Assembly (NCBI GenBank): GCA_902768785.1
Contig: CACXMM010000001.1
Location: 124,001-188,000, forward strand
Source: an uncultured Prevotellaceae bacterium
Lineage (GTDB): Bacteria > Bacteroidota > Bacteroidia > Bacteroidales > Bacteroidaceae
Reading direction: 5' to 3'
Length of the DNA stretch: 64,000 bases
This document shows positions 8,816 to 17,149 of the stretch, in pieces (within the stretch, counting starts at the first letter, position 1; every line of letters begins with the position of its first letter). The position numbers and the translations under genes are program-made. The notes under the pieces are model-generated. The model searched no databases, was not told where the DNA came from, and was given only the letters and a program-made list of their open reading frames with translations.

Positions 8816-10876
8816 ATGGAAAGAATCATCGCATATCTCATCACATGGCTTTTCGGAGTCCTTCAGCTGCACGCGCAGCACACGATCACAGGTACCGTAA
8901 CCTATAGTCAGGAACCTGTCATCGGTGCCAACGTTTTCATCGTGGGTACCATCGACGGTTGTATGACACAAGCCGACGGCACCTTCTCTTTCACCACCGA
9001 CATGACAGGAGTACAGAGCCTGCGAGTCACCTGCATCGGCTTTGACGATTACACCTTCACCGCCGATATCTCCACACTCACCCATCTGGACATCACCCTA
9101 CGGGAACATGCCACAAGCATCGACGAGGTAGTGGTGACGGCCAGTACCTTTCATTTCGGAAAGAGTGACAATTTCAAGAGCATGGATGCCCTTGACATTG
9201 TGATGGCAGGAAACTCATGCGGTGACATCATCGCCGCCTTACAGACACTGCCGGGCACCCAGCGCGTGGGTGAAGACGGAAAGCTATATGTACGAGGCGG
9301 TGACAGTGAAGAGTGTCAGACATTCATCAACGGCATGCACGTGCTCGTCCCTTATAACACCTCCATCCCGAACTCCGCCGTTCGTGGCCGTTTCTCCCCC
9401 TTTCTCTTCAAGGGTATCAATTTCTCCTTAGGCGGTTACGATGGAGAATATGGACAAGCGTTGTCATCCATCTTACCCATGGAGACCACCGATGAAGCCA
9501 CGAGTGACAAGCTCGGTGTCAGCGGCTCATGTGTTGACTGGAACATCGGCGGTACCAAAGTCTTCTCCCAAAGCAGTCTGTCGTTCAATGCCGATTATAC
9601 GAGTCTGGCATTATATAATAAGGTGTTTGGCTCGGATTTCGACTGGGTGCGCCCCTATCGCAAGCTTTCCATGGAGACACAATACAAGTCATCACTCACC
9701 CCATCCACACATCTCAAGACATACGTAGGCTACGACCTCACCTCCCTGGAACAGCGAGGCAGTGACCGCAGACTGTCATTGGCGGAGCATAACCTCTATG
9801 CGAATGCCACGATGAACAAGACAATAGGGAACGGCTTCACGTTGTTTACAGGCATAGCCGGCTCATGGGTATTCGAACACATCGACGGTGCCCTGACCGC
9901 CAACGACCGCTTACACTCCTTCCGTCAGGAGCTCCATCTGAAAGCGCGTATCCAAAAGGCAGTCTCTCCTGCCGTCAAATGGTCGGCATGCCTCGAAGAC
10001 TATTACCGTCATACGGAGAAGAGCTACCGGGAGAACACCCTTACCCGCTACCAGCTGGACTATCATCTGCTGGCAGGTAACCTCAGCGGACAATGGCGTT
10101 TTCTTCCGCACCTGTTCCTCCAAGTTTCCAGCCGCATGGAATATCTGTCATATGGACATCAATGGACCTTCCTTCCCCGTAGCACCGTCAGCTATGTGCC
10201 GAATGAACGTTTCCAACTCAGTGCTGGTATAGGACGTTATACACAGGTGATCCAAGACGACTACTTGGCACAGGCATACGACCGTCTGCCACAGAGCACA
10301 GCCGATCATGCCGTGATTAGCATGCAGTGGATTCATCAGGGAACAACATTTCGTCTGGAGCCCTATTACAAGCGGTATTACCAACTTCCCCTGTTCCATG
10401 ACGGTGCCTATGGCGCCGAGGGCACAGGCAACAGCAAGGGCTTCGACCTCTACATCGAGAACCATTCGCTGGTGAAGAACCTCTCCACCACCCTCTCCTA
10501 TTCGTTCAACGACTCCCGAAGAAGATATTTGGACTTTGTGCAGATGCAGGCACCCACATTTGCCTCACGTCATAATGTACGGTTCAATCTCCGTTATGCA
10601 CTGGGGAAAGCCATTATCGGAATGGCCAACACCTATGCCTCTGGTCGTACCTTCGGCGAGCGGACGACTCCCCACTACCACACCCTTGACATGAACGTCA
10701 CCTACCTGCTCCACGAGAAGGTGATCCTCTATACCTCCCTGAGTAATAATCTCGGACGGAACAACATTTTCAGATACGAGGGAGACCGCACCGTCTCTTC
10801 CCGTCAGCGTTTCTTCTACTTCGGTATTTTTGTTTCACTTAAAAATAATAAAGCGTATGACATTTCAAATTTTTAA
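8816..10876 (+). CDS. TonB-dependent outer-membrane receptor with CarboxypepD-like domain
   Basis: A 686-residue outer-membrane active transporter. Residues 1-21 are a signal peptide ending LHAQ; residues about 24-105 form the carboxypeptidase-D-regulatory-like domain (ITGTVTYSQEPVIGANVFI); the plug follows (IDEVVVTAS, LPGTQRV, GKLYVRGGDSEECQTFING); the rest is beta-barrel ending in FYFGIFVSLKN. No SusD partner follows, so it is not a typical Sus pair; the next gene is a small exported protein overlapping it by 20 bp. It is preceded by the LytTR gene and its candidate operators. Substrate unknown. The next in-frame Met is far downstream and would remove the signal peptide, so the start at 8816 is firm despite the near-absent leader. 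Confidence 0.9.
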   Translation: MERIIAYLITWLFGVLQLHAQHTITGTVTYSQEPVIGANVFIVGTIDGCMTQADGTFSFTTDMTGVQSLRVTCIGFDDYTFTADISTLTHLDITLREHATSIDEVVVTASTFHFGKSDNFKSMDALDIVMAGNSCGDIIAALQTLPGTQRVGEDGKLYVRGGDSEECQTFINGMHVLVPYNTSIPNSAVRGRFSPFLFKGINFSLGGYDGEYGQALSSILPMETTDEATSDKLGVSGSCVDWNIGGTKVFSQSSLSFNADYTSLALYNKVFGSDFDWVRPYRKLSMETQYKSSLTPSTHLKTYVGYDLTSLEQRGSDRRLSLAEHNLYANATMNKTIGNGFTLFTGIAGSWVFEHIDGALTANDRLHSFRQELHLKARIQKAVSPAVKWSACLEDYYRHTEKSYRENTLTRYQLDYHLLAGNLSGQWRFLPHLFLQVSSRMEYLSYGHQWTFLPRSTVSYVPNERFQLSAGIGRYTQVIQDDYLAQAYDRLPQSTADHAVISMQWIHQGTTFRLEPYYKRYYQLPLFHDGAYGAEGTGNSKGFDLYIENHSLVKNLSTTLSYSFNDSRRRYLDFVQMQAPTFASRHNVRFNLRYALGKAIIGMANTYASGRTFGERTTPHYHTLDMNVTYLLHEKVILYTSLSNNLGRNNIFRYEGDRTVSSRQRFFYFGIFVSLKNNKAYDISNF

Positions 10877-11381
10877 AAACCGGATGATTGTCATTGTATT
10901 CCTTGCAATGACCGTATGTAATCTCCATGCTCAGCAAAAGGACATGCAGGCCCTCATTCATCAGTCGCTGGAAAAACTTCAAAACGACAGCAGTCAGACA
11001 ACCCTCCAGTGTGTGATGGAACTGAAACGCATCGAGGCCATCTTTCCCGACAGCATTGCCCCTAAGTACCACATTGCCCTGCAAAGCCTGAGCTATGCCG
11101 TTTCCCACCCCCATGATGAGCAGACACCCCAGCTCCTCACCATGGCAGAACAAGCCATCAAGCAGATGGAAGGGATGAGACACCACGACCCCTCAGACCT
11201 TCATGCCCTGCAGGCCTTCCATCTCACCGTTCTGGTGGTACAGAATCCCGCACAGAACGGACCGCGCTACTATCGGGATGTATTGGATTTATTAGACAAA
11301 TCCCTCAAGGCCAATCCTGAGAATGCATTAGCAAAGATGCTCCGGCAGCAGTTCACGGAAGGGATGCAGCGTGCCCTGTAG
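10857..11381 (+). CDS. small exported helical protein coupled to the receptor
   Basis: A 174-residue protein I do not recognise. It starts MTFQIFKNRMIVIVFLAMTV with a signal peptide ending LHAQ, followed by an Ala/Leu/Gln-rich, probably all-helical body resembling tetratricopeptide-type arrangement (TMAEQAIKQME, DLLDKSLKANPENALAKML at the end). The start at 10857 overlaps the receptor gene by 20 bases, which implies translational coupling and a joint role, perhaps as a periplasmic partner of the receptor. A strong hairpin terminator follows at 11402-11430. Function is inferred from position only. Confidence 0.8.
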   Translation: MTFQIFKNRMIVIVFLAMTVCNLHAQQKDMQALIHQSLEKLQNDSSQTTLQCVMELKRIEAIFPDSIAPKYHIALQSLSYAVSHPHDEQTPQLLTMAEQAIKQMEGMRHHDPSDLHALQAFHLTVLVVQNPAQNGPRYYRDVLDLLDKSLKANPENALAKMLRQQFTEGMQRAL

Positions 11382-11401
11382 CGCACTGGGGTATTAAAAC
11401 A

Positions 11402-11430
11402 AAAAAGAGAGACCAAAAGTCTCTCTTTTT
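11402..11430. terminator. bidirectional intrinsic terminator
   Basis: A 12-bp stem AAAAAGAGAGAC / GTCTCTCTTTTT with loop CAAAA. It lies between the plus-strand receptor operon and the minus-strand tRNA genes, with T-rich flanks on either strand. Confidence 0.85.
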
Positions 11431-11432
11431 CG

Positions 11433-11507
11433 CGGTGCGTACGGGACTCGAACCCGTGACCTCCTGCGTGACAGGCAGGCATTCTAACCAGGCTGAACTA
11501 ACGCACC
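11433..11507 (-). tRNA. tRNA-Asp (GTC), copy 1
   Basis: Acceptor arms GGTGCGT and ACGCACC pair, with discriminator G. The anticodon stem CCTGC/GCAGG encloses CTGTCAC, giving anticodon GTC (Asp). The T arm shows GGTTCGAGTCC. No CCA is encoded. It is identical over its length to the copy at 11543-11617 and lies 35 bp downstream of it on the same strand. Confidence 0.97.
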
Positions 11508-11542
11508 AATGGTTATTGTATGCCACAGAATCAGTAGGGATG

Positions 11543-11617
11543 CGGTGCGTACGGGACTCGAACCCGTGACCTCCTGCGTGACAGGCAGGCATTCTAACCA
11601 GGCTGAACTAACGCACC
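11543..11617 (-). tRNA. tRNA-Asp (GTC), copy 2
   Basis: Identical to the tRNA-Asp at 11433-11507: acceptor GGTGCGT/ACGCACC, anticodon loop CTGTCAC, T-arm GGTTCGAGTCC. It is the promoter-proximal copy; both are probably processed from one transcript starting at the promoter at 11646-11677. Confidence 0.97.
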
Positions 11618-11645
11618 AGATACCGCTTGTTCTGTTTTGCGGGTG

Positions 11646-11677
11646 CAAAGGTAGCAATTATTTTCCGTACCGCCAAA
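11646..11677 (-). promoter_or_regulatory. promoter for the tRNA-Asp pair
   Basis: The minus strand reads TTTG, 20 bases, TACCTTTG. The -7 box ends 29 bases before the first tRNA base. Confidence 0.7.
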
Positions 11678-11693
11678 AGAAAAAGCATCTTTT

Positions 11694-12227
11694 TTAGAAA
11701 AAAAGTTGCATGAAGAGAACGTGATGATACACGCGTCCGTCAAAAAGCCAGTCTCTCAGTAAAGCCGTCCGTTCGAATCCCACTTTCCGGAACAATCGTA
11801 TCGACTCCTCATTCTCCGTATCGATATAGGCAAACAGCTGATGGAGGTGCACCACATCACGGGCATATTGGATGATTTCACCAAGGGCAGCGGTGGCCAT
11901 CCCCTGATGGCGGAACGCCTCACAGATCACGATACCCACCTCTGCCCGCTGGTGCTGGGGTTCGAAGTTCATCAGGTCGATGACACCCACCACACGTGAC
12001 GACTCATCCTCTATCATCATCCTCACCTGTTTGTCGGTGAAGATATCCCCCGTGGCATGGGCGATATACTCATGGAGCATATACCGGGAGTAAGGAACAT
12101 TCGTCACCCCCACTTTCCACAAGGAACGGTTATTCTCGATCTGATACAACAGGTCGAGATCCTCCGGTTCCATGGCGCGCAAGCGGATGGTCACCTTACC
12201 GTCGTGACGGTTCTCCCCTTCTCTCAT
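11694..12227 (-). CDS. GNAT-family N-acetyltransferase (RimJ/SpeG-like)
   Basis: A 177-residue acetyl-CoA-dependent acetyltransferase. It shows the GNAT beginning VTIRLRAMEPEDLDLLYQIE, the middle VVGVIDLMNFEPQHQRAEVGI, the acetyl-CoA loop around CEAFRHQGMATAAL and the C-terminal NEESIRLFRKVGFE. The overall form resembles spermidine or ribosomal-protein acetyltransferases; the substrate is not determinable. It overlaps the glycosyltransferase gene upstream by 4 bp (ATGA) and is the last gene of the recR operon. Confidence 0.88.
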   Translation of the reverse strand: MREGENRHDGKVTIRLRAMEPEDLDLLYQIENNRSLWKVGVTNVPYSRYMLHEYIAHATGDIFTDKQVRMMIEDESSRVVGVIDLMNFEPQHQRAEVGIVICEAFRHQGMATAALGEIIQYARDVVHLHQLFAYIDTENEESIRLFRKVGFERTALLRDWLFDGRVYHHVLFMQLFF

Positions 12228-13420
12228 ATCACCTCCTTGTCGGTTATCAGTAACTTCGTCTGTGGCGTATAGGTTCCGATGAGGACATTCTCTACCGGAT
12301 GACTTCCAAAGATATGAAGGATGGAACGGTAGCTGTAGGCATCGGTGTCATAGACTACATACGTTATCTCTTTCTTTTTCAAGTCATCCATGCGGTCGAG
12401 ATGTCCTTCGGGACGTCTCTTCTCATCACCGGAAAGGTAATCGGCGGTAAGTCCTTTCCGCAAAGCCAGTTCCCGGCATGCCTCCAAGGTACTGTCGTTT
12501 CCGATGAAGAGGTAGTAGGGCTGGACACTCTTCCGATGACCAGTGAATCCCAGCATCTTCCTCACCCGCTGCGACACCATCTGGACCAGTGCTATCATCG
12601 CCTTGAAATAGATGGCCAGTTTGACGGGGACGCTCAGCAACAGACTCACCTGACTATAGTGTTTCCTGAAGAAGATGAACATCGCATCATAGAACACATG
12701 GACGTAGCGGAAACTGGATTTCTGCGTGCTCTCCCCTTTATAGTGCAGGATCTGCTCGGGCAGGTACCAGTTATGAAAGCCTCCTTTCAACAGACGGTAC
12801 GACAAGTCGATGTCCTCACCATACATGAAGTAATCCTCATCGAGCAGTCCTACCTTGTCAAGTGCCTCCCGTCGCAGCAGGTTAAACGCTCCGCTCACCA
12901 CCTCGATCTCCGCAGGCTCTTCCCACGACAGATAGCCCATGTAGTATTTTCCCAGTCGTTTGTGCTTCGGGAAACAGGCACACAGTCCACATACCTTGTA
13001 GAACGCGGTGAGTGGTGTAGGCAGTCCTCTCCGGCTCTCCATCGCCTTGGAGCCGTCGCTCTTCAGCATCTGCACCCCCATGCCTCCTGCATCGGGATGC
13101 TCATCCATGAATGCAAGACCGCGGCGGATGGTATCTTCTCCCACGAAGGTATCAGGATTCAGCAAAAGCACATATTCCCCTGTGGACTGTCGGATCGCGA
13201 TGTTATTCGCCCGTGAGAAGCCCAGGTTATGGTTACTGGCAATAATCGTCACCTTCGGGAAACGAGTCTGGAGATAGTCAACGGAACCGTCATGAGAATG
13301 ATTGTCGACGACAAACACCTCTGCCTCGATGCCCTCGATGGCTTTCTCCACACTGCGTAGGCACTGCTCCACGTAGTGTTTCACGTTGTAGTTGACGATA
13401 ACGACAGTAAGCTTTTTCAA
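12224..13420 (-). CDS. family 2 glycosyltransferase (rhamnosyltransferase-like)
   Basis: A 398-residue inverting GT-A glycosyltransferase. The start [20 protein letters not shown], the nucleotide-sugar-binding VFVVDNHSHDGS and LLLNPDTFVGEDT, and the acceptor region LLDEDYFMYGEDIDLSYR are typical of the WcaA/rhamnosyltransferase group. A hydrophobic segment (VSLLLSVPVKLAIYFKAMIAL, about residues 260-285) suggests membrane attachment, and about 110 residues follow it. It presumably works on cell-surface polysaccharide, but no other polysaccharide genes are adjacent. It overlaps both neighbours by 4 bp. Confidence 0.9.
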   Translation of the reverse strand: MKKLTVVIVNYNVKHYVEQCLRSVEKAIEGIEAEVFVVDNHSHDGSVDYLQTRFPKVTIIASNHNLGFSRANNIAIRQSTGEYVLLLNPDTFVGEDTIRRGLAFMDEHPDAGGMGVQMLKSDGSKAMESRRGLPTPLTAFYKVCGLCACFPKHKRLGKYYMGYLSWEEPAEIEVVSGAFNLLRREALDKVGLLDEDYFMYGEDIDLSYRLLKGGFHNWYLPEQILHYKGESTQKSSFRYVHVFYDAMFIFFRKHYSQVSLLLSVPVKLAIYFKAMIALVQMVSQRVRKMLGFTGHRKSVQPYYLFIGNDSTLEACRELALRKGLTADYLSGDEKRRPEGHLDRMDDLKKKEITYVVYDTDAYSYRSILHIFGSHPVENVLIGTYTPQTKLLITDKEVI

Positions 13421-13836
13421 TTTTTCGATTCCTCCTCACATCTTGTCTTACTGGGATAGACAAACGGCATGACGATCAGCAGGATGATTGCCATATAGCC
13501 GTATGCCGTATTCATCGACATATAATATAAATCGGTGTTCGCCACCAGAGGCACACCCAGCATCAGCAGTCGGAGGATGCCATAACGGCGCATCGAAGGC
13601 ACGGGGTTAGCGATCAGCTGATCGTGCACCCTCTTCATCTTGAAAAGATACAAAGCGGCGGGGATCACTGCCAGCGTCAGGATCTCCATCAAACTCAGTA
13701 CCAGGAAATTCAGGTTCGCATCCATACGGATGGAACCTGGCAGGATCACCTCCGTCTCATACAACACCACCAAGAGCAGTGCGATTACGATCGGTGCGTA
13801 GAAATATACCTTTAAGGTCTTGACGACTTTATCCAT
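13417..13836 (-). CDS. small membrane protein, four predicted helices
   Basis: A 139-residue conserved-type membrane protein that I cannot name. Predicted helices are [55 protein letters not shown] and [14 protein letters not shown]; the C-terminus is charged ([10 protein letters not shown]). It overlaps recR by 8 bp and the glycosyltransferase by 4 bp, so it is translated as part of the same operon. No motif suggests activity. Confidence 0.85.
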   Translation of the reverse strand: MDKVVKTLKVYFYAPIVIALLLVVLYETEVILPGSIRMDANLNFLVLSLMEILTLAVIPAALYLFKMKRVHDQLIANPVPSMRRYGILRLLMLGVPLVANTDLYYMSMNTAYGYMAIILLIVMPFVYPSKTRCEEESKN

Positions 13837-14470
13837 TGAACGGTGTACGGTTAAGAATTGATCGACCTAATGTCACCTCATCGGTGTATTCAAGCTCGTC
13901 GCCCACAGAGATGCCACGGGCGATAACGCTCAGTTTCACGGGATAGGCAGCCAGCTTCCGCGAGATATAGAAATTCGTGGTGTCACCCTCCATGGTACTG
14001 CTCAGGGCGAAGATAATCTCCTCTATGCCTCCCGCTTCTACCCTGCTCACCAAGGAGTCAATCTCGAGATCCGACGGTCCTACCCCCTCCATCGGGGAAA
14101 TGATTCCTCCCAGCACATGATACAGACCGTGGTACTGCTGGGTGTTCTCGATGGCCATCACGTCCTGGATATTCTCCACCACACAAATCAGCGACGTGTC
14201 ACGGCGGGGATCGGCACACACAGGACACAGCTCAGTATCGCTGATGTTATGACAGCATTTGCAATACTTCACCTCATGCTTCATCCGGTTCACCGCCTCA
14301 GTGAACTGTTCCACCTCCTCCGTGTCGCGGCGCAACAGGTGTAGCACCAGTCGCAAGGCCGTCTTCCTACCGATGCCTGGCAACTTGGAGAACTCCTCCA
14401 CAGCCTTTTCCAACAGCTGCGACGGATACTGTCTGTCGCCATAAGCGGCTGATTTGATCCCTTGCTGCAT
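13829..14470 (-). CDS. recR: recombination mediator RecR
   Basis: RecR acts with RecO/RecF to load RecA at gaps. The 213-residue protein has the helix-hairpin-helix [20 protein letters not shown], a C4 zinc finger ([17 protein letters not shown]) and the Toprim domain ([20 protein letters not shown], and the C-terminal [16 protein letters not shown]). The start [12 protein letters not shown] at 14470 is chosen because the -7 box TACCTTTG (14480-14487 on this strand) lies between it and earlier in-frame codons; this gives a leader of only a few bases. It heads a four-gene overlapping operon and is divergent from engB. Confidence 0.95.
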   Translation of the reverse strand: MQQGIKSAAYGDRQYPSQLLEKAVEEFSKLPGIGRKTALRLVLHLLRRDTEEVEQFTEAVNRMKHEVKYCKCCHNISDTELCPVCADPRRDTSLICVVENIQDVMAIENTQQYHGLYHVLGGIISPMEGVGPSDLEIDSLVSRVEAGGIEEIIFALSSTMEGDTTNFYISRKLAAYPVKLSVIARGISVGDELEYTDEVTLGRSILNRTPFNG

Positions 14471-14479
14471 TTTTGATTG

Positions 14480-14517
14480 CAAAGGTAGTGAAAAGTTGTG
14501 ACTTTTTTGTAACTTTG
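14480..14517. promoter_or_regulatory. divergent promoters of recR and engB
   Basis: Two -7 boxes face away from each other: TACCTTTG on the minus strand (14480-14487) for recR and TAACTTTG on the plus strand (14510-14517) for engB. The boxes are 22 bp apart, so the two core promoters overlap and may compete. The -33 boxes are weak. Confidence 0.6.
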
Positions 14518-14545
14518 CACACAAAAAATCAAACGACTTCAAAAT

Positions 14546-15157
14546 ATGGAGATAAAGAAAGCAGAATTTGTCATCAGCAACCCCACCGTTCAGACCTGTC
14601 CGAAAGACACGAAACCCGAGTATGCATTCATCGGGCGCAGTAATGTGGGAAAGTCAAGCCTCATCAATATGCTCTGTGGTAAGAAGGGGTTAGCAAAGAC
14701 TTCAGCCACACCAGGTAAAACACTGTTAATCAATCATTTTATCGTAAACAACGAATGGTATATCGTTGACCTCCCCGGCTATGGTTATGCCAAACAGAGT
14801 AAGACGGTGCGTAACAAGCTGGAGCAGATGATCTCCTCCTATATCCTGCAACGCAAGCAGCTCATCAATGTGTTCGTGCTCATCGATATCCGTCATGAGC
14901 AGCAGCTCATCGACAGGGAGTTCATCGACTGGCTCGGACAGAGCAATATCCCGTTCTCCATCGTCTTCACCAAGGCCGACAAGCTGAGTGCCGCCAAGGC
15001 CAAACAGAACGTCGAGGCATTCATGACAAAGCTCGAGGAGTCATGGGAGATCCTGCCCCCCTACTTCATCACCTCAGCAGAGAAGAAGACCGGTCGCGAC
15101 GAAGTGCTGAACTACATCGATGACATCAACAAACGACTGAAAGAGGAAACGACCTAA
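14546..15157 (+). CDS. engB: ribosome biogenesis GTP-binding protein YsxC/EngB
   Basis: A 203-residue GTPase needed for 50S subunit assembly. The G1 loop is [11 protein letters not shown]3 is DLPGYGYA, G4 is FTKADK and G5 ITSAEK. The length matches the family. It is divergent from recR and is followed 9 bp later by the ABC-F gene, so the two are probably co-transcribed; both relate to the ribosome. Confidence 0.96.
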   Translation: MEIKKAEFVISNPTVQTCPKDTKPEYAFIGRSNVGKSSLINMLCGKKGLAKTSATPGKTLLINHFIVNNEWYIVDLPGYGYAKQSKTVRNKLEQMISSYILQRKQLINVFVLIDIRHEQQLIDREFIDWLGQSNIPFSIVFTKADKLSAAKAKQNVEAFMTKLEESWEILPPYFITSAEKKTGRDEVLNYIDDINKRLKEETT

Positions 15158-15166
15158 GCACATATC

Positions 15167-16993
15167 ATGGCTATACCCTATCTCGACGTACAGAATCTGA
15201 CGAAGTCGTTCGGTGCCCAAGTGCTCTTCGAGGATATCTCGTTCAGCATCGCCGAAGGACAGAAGGTAGGTCTGATCGCACAGAACGGCACGGGAAAGTC
15301 AACGCTCCTCTCCGTGATCACAGGGAAGGAGGGCTATGACAGCGGTGCCCTCATCTTCCGCCGCGACCTCCGTGTGGGCATGCTCGAGCAGTCACCGGTC
15401 TTCGATCCCCAGGAGACAGTCCTTGATGCCTGTTTCAACCATCAGGGGGAGGACGAGAAGGTGCTGAAAGCCAAGCAGATCCTTACACAGCTGAAAATCC
15501 GTGACCTCCAACAGCCCATGGGACAGCTCAGCGGAGGACAGCAGAAACGTGTGGCCCTGGCCAATGTGCTGATTACGGAACCCGACCTGCTGATTCTCGA
15601 CGAGCCCACCAACCATCTCGACTTAGAAATGATCGAGTGGTTAGAGGGATACCTGGCAAGGGGGAACAGAACGCTGCTGATGGTGACGCACGACCGTTTC
15701 TTCCTCGACCGCGTGTGTAACCTGATCCTTGAGCTGGATAACCGCACCATCTATACCTATCGCGGCAACTACGCCTACTATCTGGAGAAACGACAGGAAC
15801 GTATCGACAACACACGTGCGGAGATCATGCGGGCTAACAACCTGTATCGCAGGGAACTGGAATGGATGCGCAGGATGCCCCAGGCACGTGGCCATAAGGC
15901 CCGCTATCGTGAGGAGGCGTTCTACGAACTGGAGAAAATCGCAAAGCAAAGACTCGAGGAACGGCAGCTACGCCTGAAATCCAACAATGTCTATATCGGT
16001 TCGAAGATCTTCGAATGCCAGTATGTGTCGAAGATTTATCAGAGGCACGGGGACACAGAGGCACGGGGACAGGAAGACATAGTAATCCTTAAGGACTTCT
16101 ACTACAATTTCGCCCGCTTCGAGAAGATGGGCATCGTGGGAAGCAACGGCACCGGCAAGAGCACGTTCATCAAAATGCTGTTAGGTGTGGTACCACCCGA
16201 CAGTGGCCGTTTTGATATCGGTGACACCGTGCGTTTCGGCTATTTCTCTCAAGAGGGACTGACATTCAACGAGGAACAGAAGGTGATCGACGTGATCACC
16301 GATATTGCCGAATATATCGACATGGGCAATGGAAAGCATCTCTCTGCCTCGCAGTTCCTGCAATATTTCCTGTTCACTCCCGAGCAACAGCACAACTACG
16401 TGTATAAGCTGTCGGGCGGTGAAAAGCGGAAGCTCTACCTCTGTACGGTACTGATGAAGAACCCTAATTTCCTTGTACTCGACGAGCCTACCAACGACCT
16501 GGATATCCAGACCCTGCAGATTCTGGAGGAATACTTAGCCGATTTCCCCGGCTGTGTGATCGTGGTGAGTCACGACCGCTATTTCATGGATAAGGTGGTG
16601 GACCATCTCCTTGTGTTCAAAGGGAATGGTGTCATCAAGGACTTCCCCGGCAACTATACCCAATACAGATTGTTCGCTGAGAGTGATACGAAAGAGGGAG
16701 AAAAGAAAACGAAGAAGGACAAGAAAAACACATCCCCTTCCACTACCCCGTCAGTCACACGCACGAACAATAATGGTCAGCGACGACTGACGTATAAGGA
16801 AAGACTGGAATACCAGCAGCTGGAAAAAGAGATCGAAGCCTTGGAAAAAGAACAGCAACTCATCGAGGAGCAACTCTGCAGCGGCACCCTCTCTGTCGAG
16901 GAGCTCACCGAGAAAAGTATCCGACTACCGAAGCTCAAAGAGGAACTCGACGAGAAGAGCATGCGGTGGCTGGAGCTGGATGAACTCATTTGA
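15167..16993 (+). CDS. ABC-F family ATPase (Uup/EttA-like)
   Basis: A 608-residue soluble protein with two ABC domains and no membrane part. Walker A motifs are AQNGTGKSTL (about residue 40) and GSNGTGKSTF (about 325); signatures are LSGGQQKRVAL and LSGGEKRKLYL; Walker B regions are LLILDEPTNHLDLE and FLVLDEPTNDLDIQ. The C-terminus is a charged coiled coil (LEKEIEALEKEQQLIEEQL). ABC-F proteins act on the ribosome or, for Uup, in genome stability. An odd segment at residues about 292-302 (RHGDTEARGQED) is encoded by a 16-bp tandem repeat at 16041-16072 and looks like an inserted repeat. Confidence 0.93.
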   Translation: MAIPYLDVQNLTKSFGAQVLFEDISFSIAEGQKVGLIAQNGTGKSTLLSVITGKEGYDSGALIFRRDLRVGMLEQSPVFDPQETVLDACFNHQGEDEKVLKAKQILTQLKIRDLQQPMGQLSGGQQKRVALANVLITEPDLLILDEPTNHLDLEMIEWLEGYLARGNRTLLMVTHDRFFLDRVCNLILELDNRTIYTYRGNYAYYLEKRQERIDNTRAEIMRANNLYRRELEWMRRMPQARGHKARYREEAFYELEKIAKQRLEERQLRLKSNNVYIGSKIFECQYVSKIYQRHGDTEARGQEDIVILKDFYYNFARFEKMGIVGSNGTGKSTFIKMLLGVVPPDSGRFDIGDTVRFGYFSQEGLTFNEEQKVIDVITDIAEYIDMGNGKHLSASQFLQYFLFTPEQQHNYVYKLSGGEKRKLYLCTVLMKNPNFLVLDEPTNDLDIQTLQILEEYLADFPGCVIVVSHDRYFMDKVVDHLLVFKGNGVIKDFPGNYTQYRLFAESDTKEGEKKTKKDKKNTSPSTTPSVTRTNNNGQRRLTYKERLEYQQLEKEIEALEKEQQLIEEQLCSGTLSVEELTEKSIRLPKLKEELDEKSMRWLELDELI

Positions 16994-17025
16994 AAGGAGG
17001 AAGGAGAAAGGAGGAAGGATGAAAG

Positions 17026-17128
17026 ATGAGAAATGAGAGATTTGATTACTGACCCCACCCCCGCCCCTACGATGGGCGGGGAGCACCAAGGCCAAGCCTT
17101 AGTGGTAATCATACCTCTCATTTCTCAC
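17026..17128. repeat. inverted-repeat element, copy A
   Basis: Arms of about 24 bp (17027-17050 and 17103-17127) share TGAGAAATGAGAG and TGATTAC and pair with two or three mismatches, around a GC-rich core with its own GGGGCGG/CCGCCCC-type pairing. It lies between the convergent ABC-F and DUF4301 genes and could end transcription from both sides. A related element is at 53655-53734. Confidence 0.65.
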
Positions 17129-17149
17129 TTCTTAGTTCTCTTCAATTTT

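Noticed and set aside
12299-13216. 305-codon plus-strand reading frame
   Set aside because: It is antisense to the GT2 glycosyltransferase and shows no family motif or promoter.
14471-14542. 24-residue N-terminal extension of RecR
   Set aside because: It overlaps the recR -7 box and is not similar to RecR N-termini.
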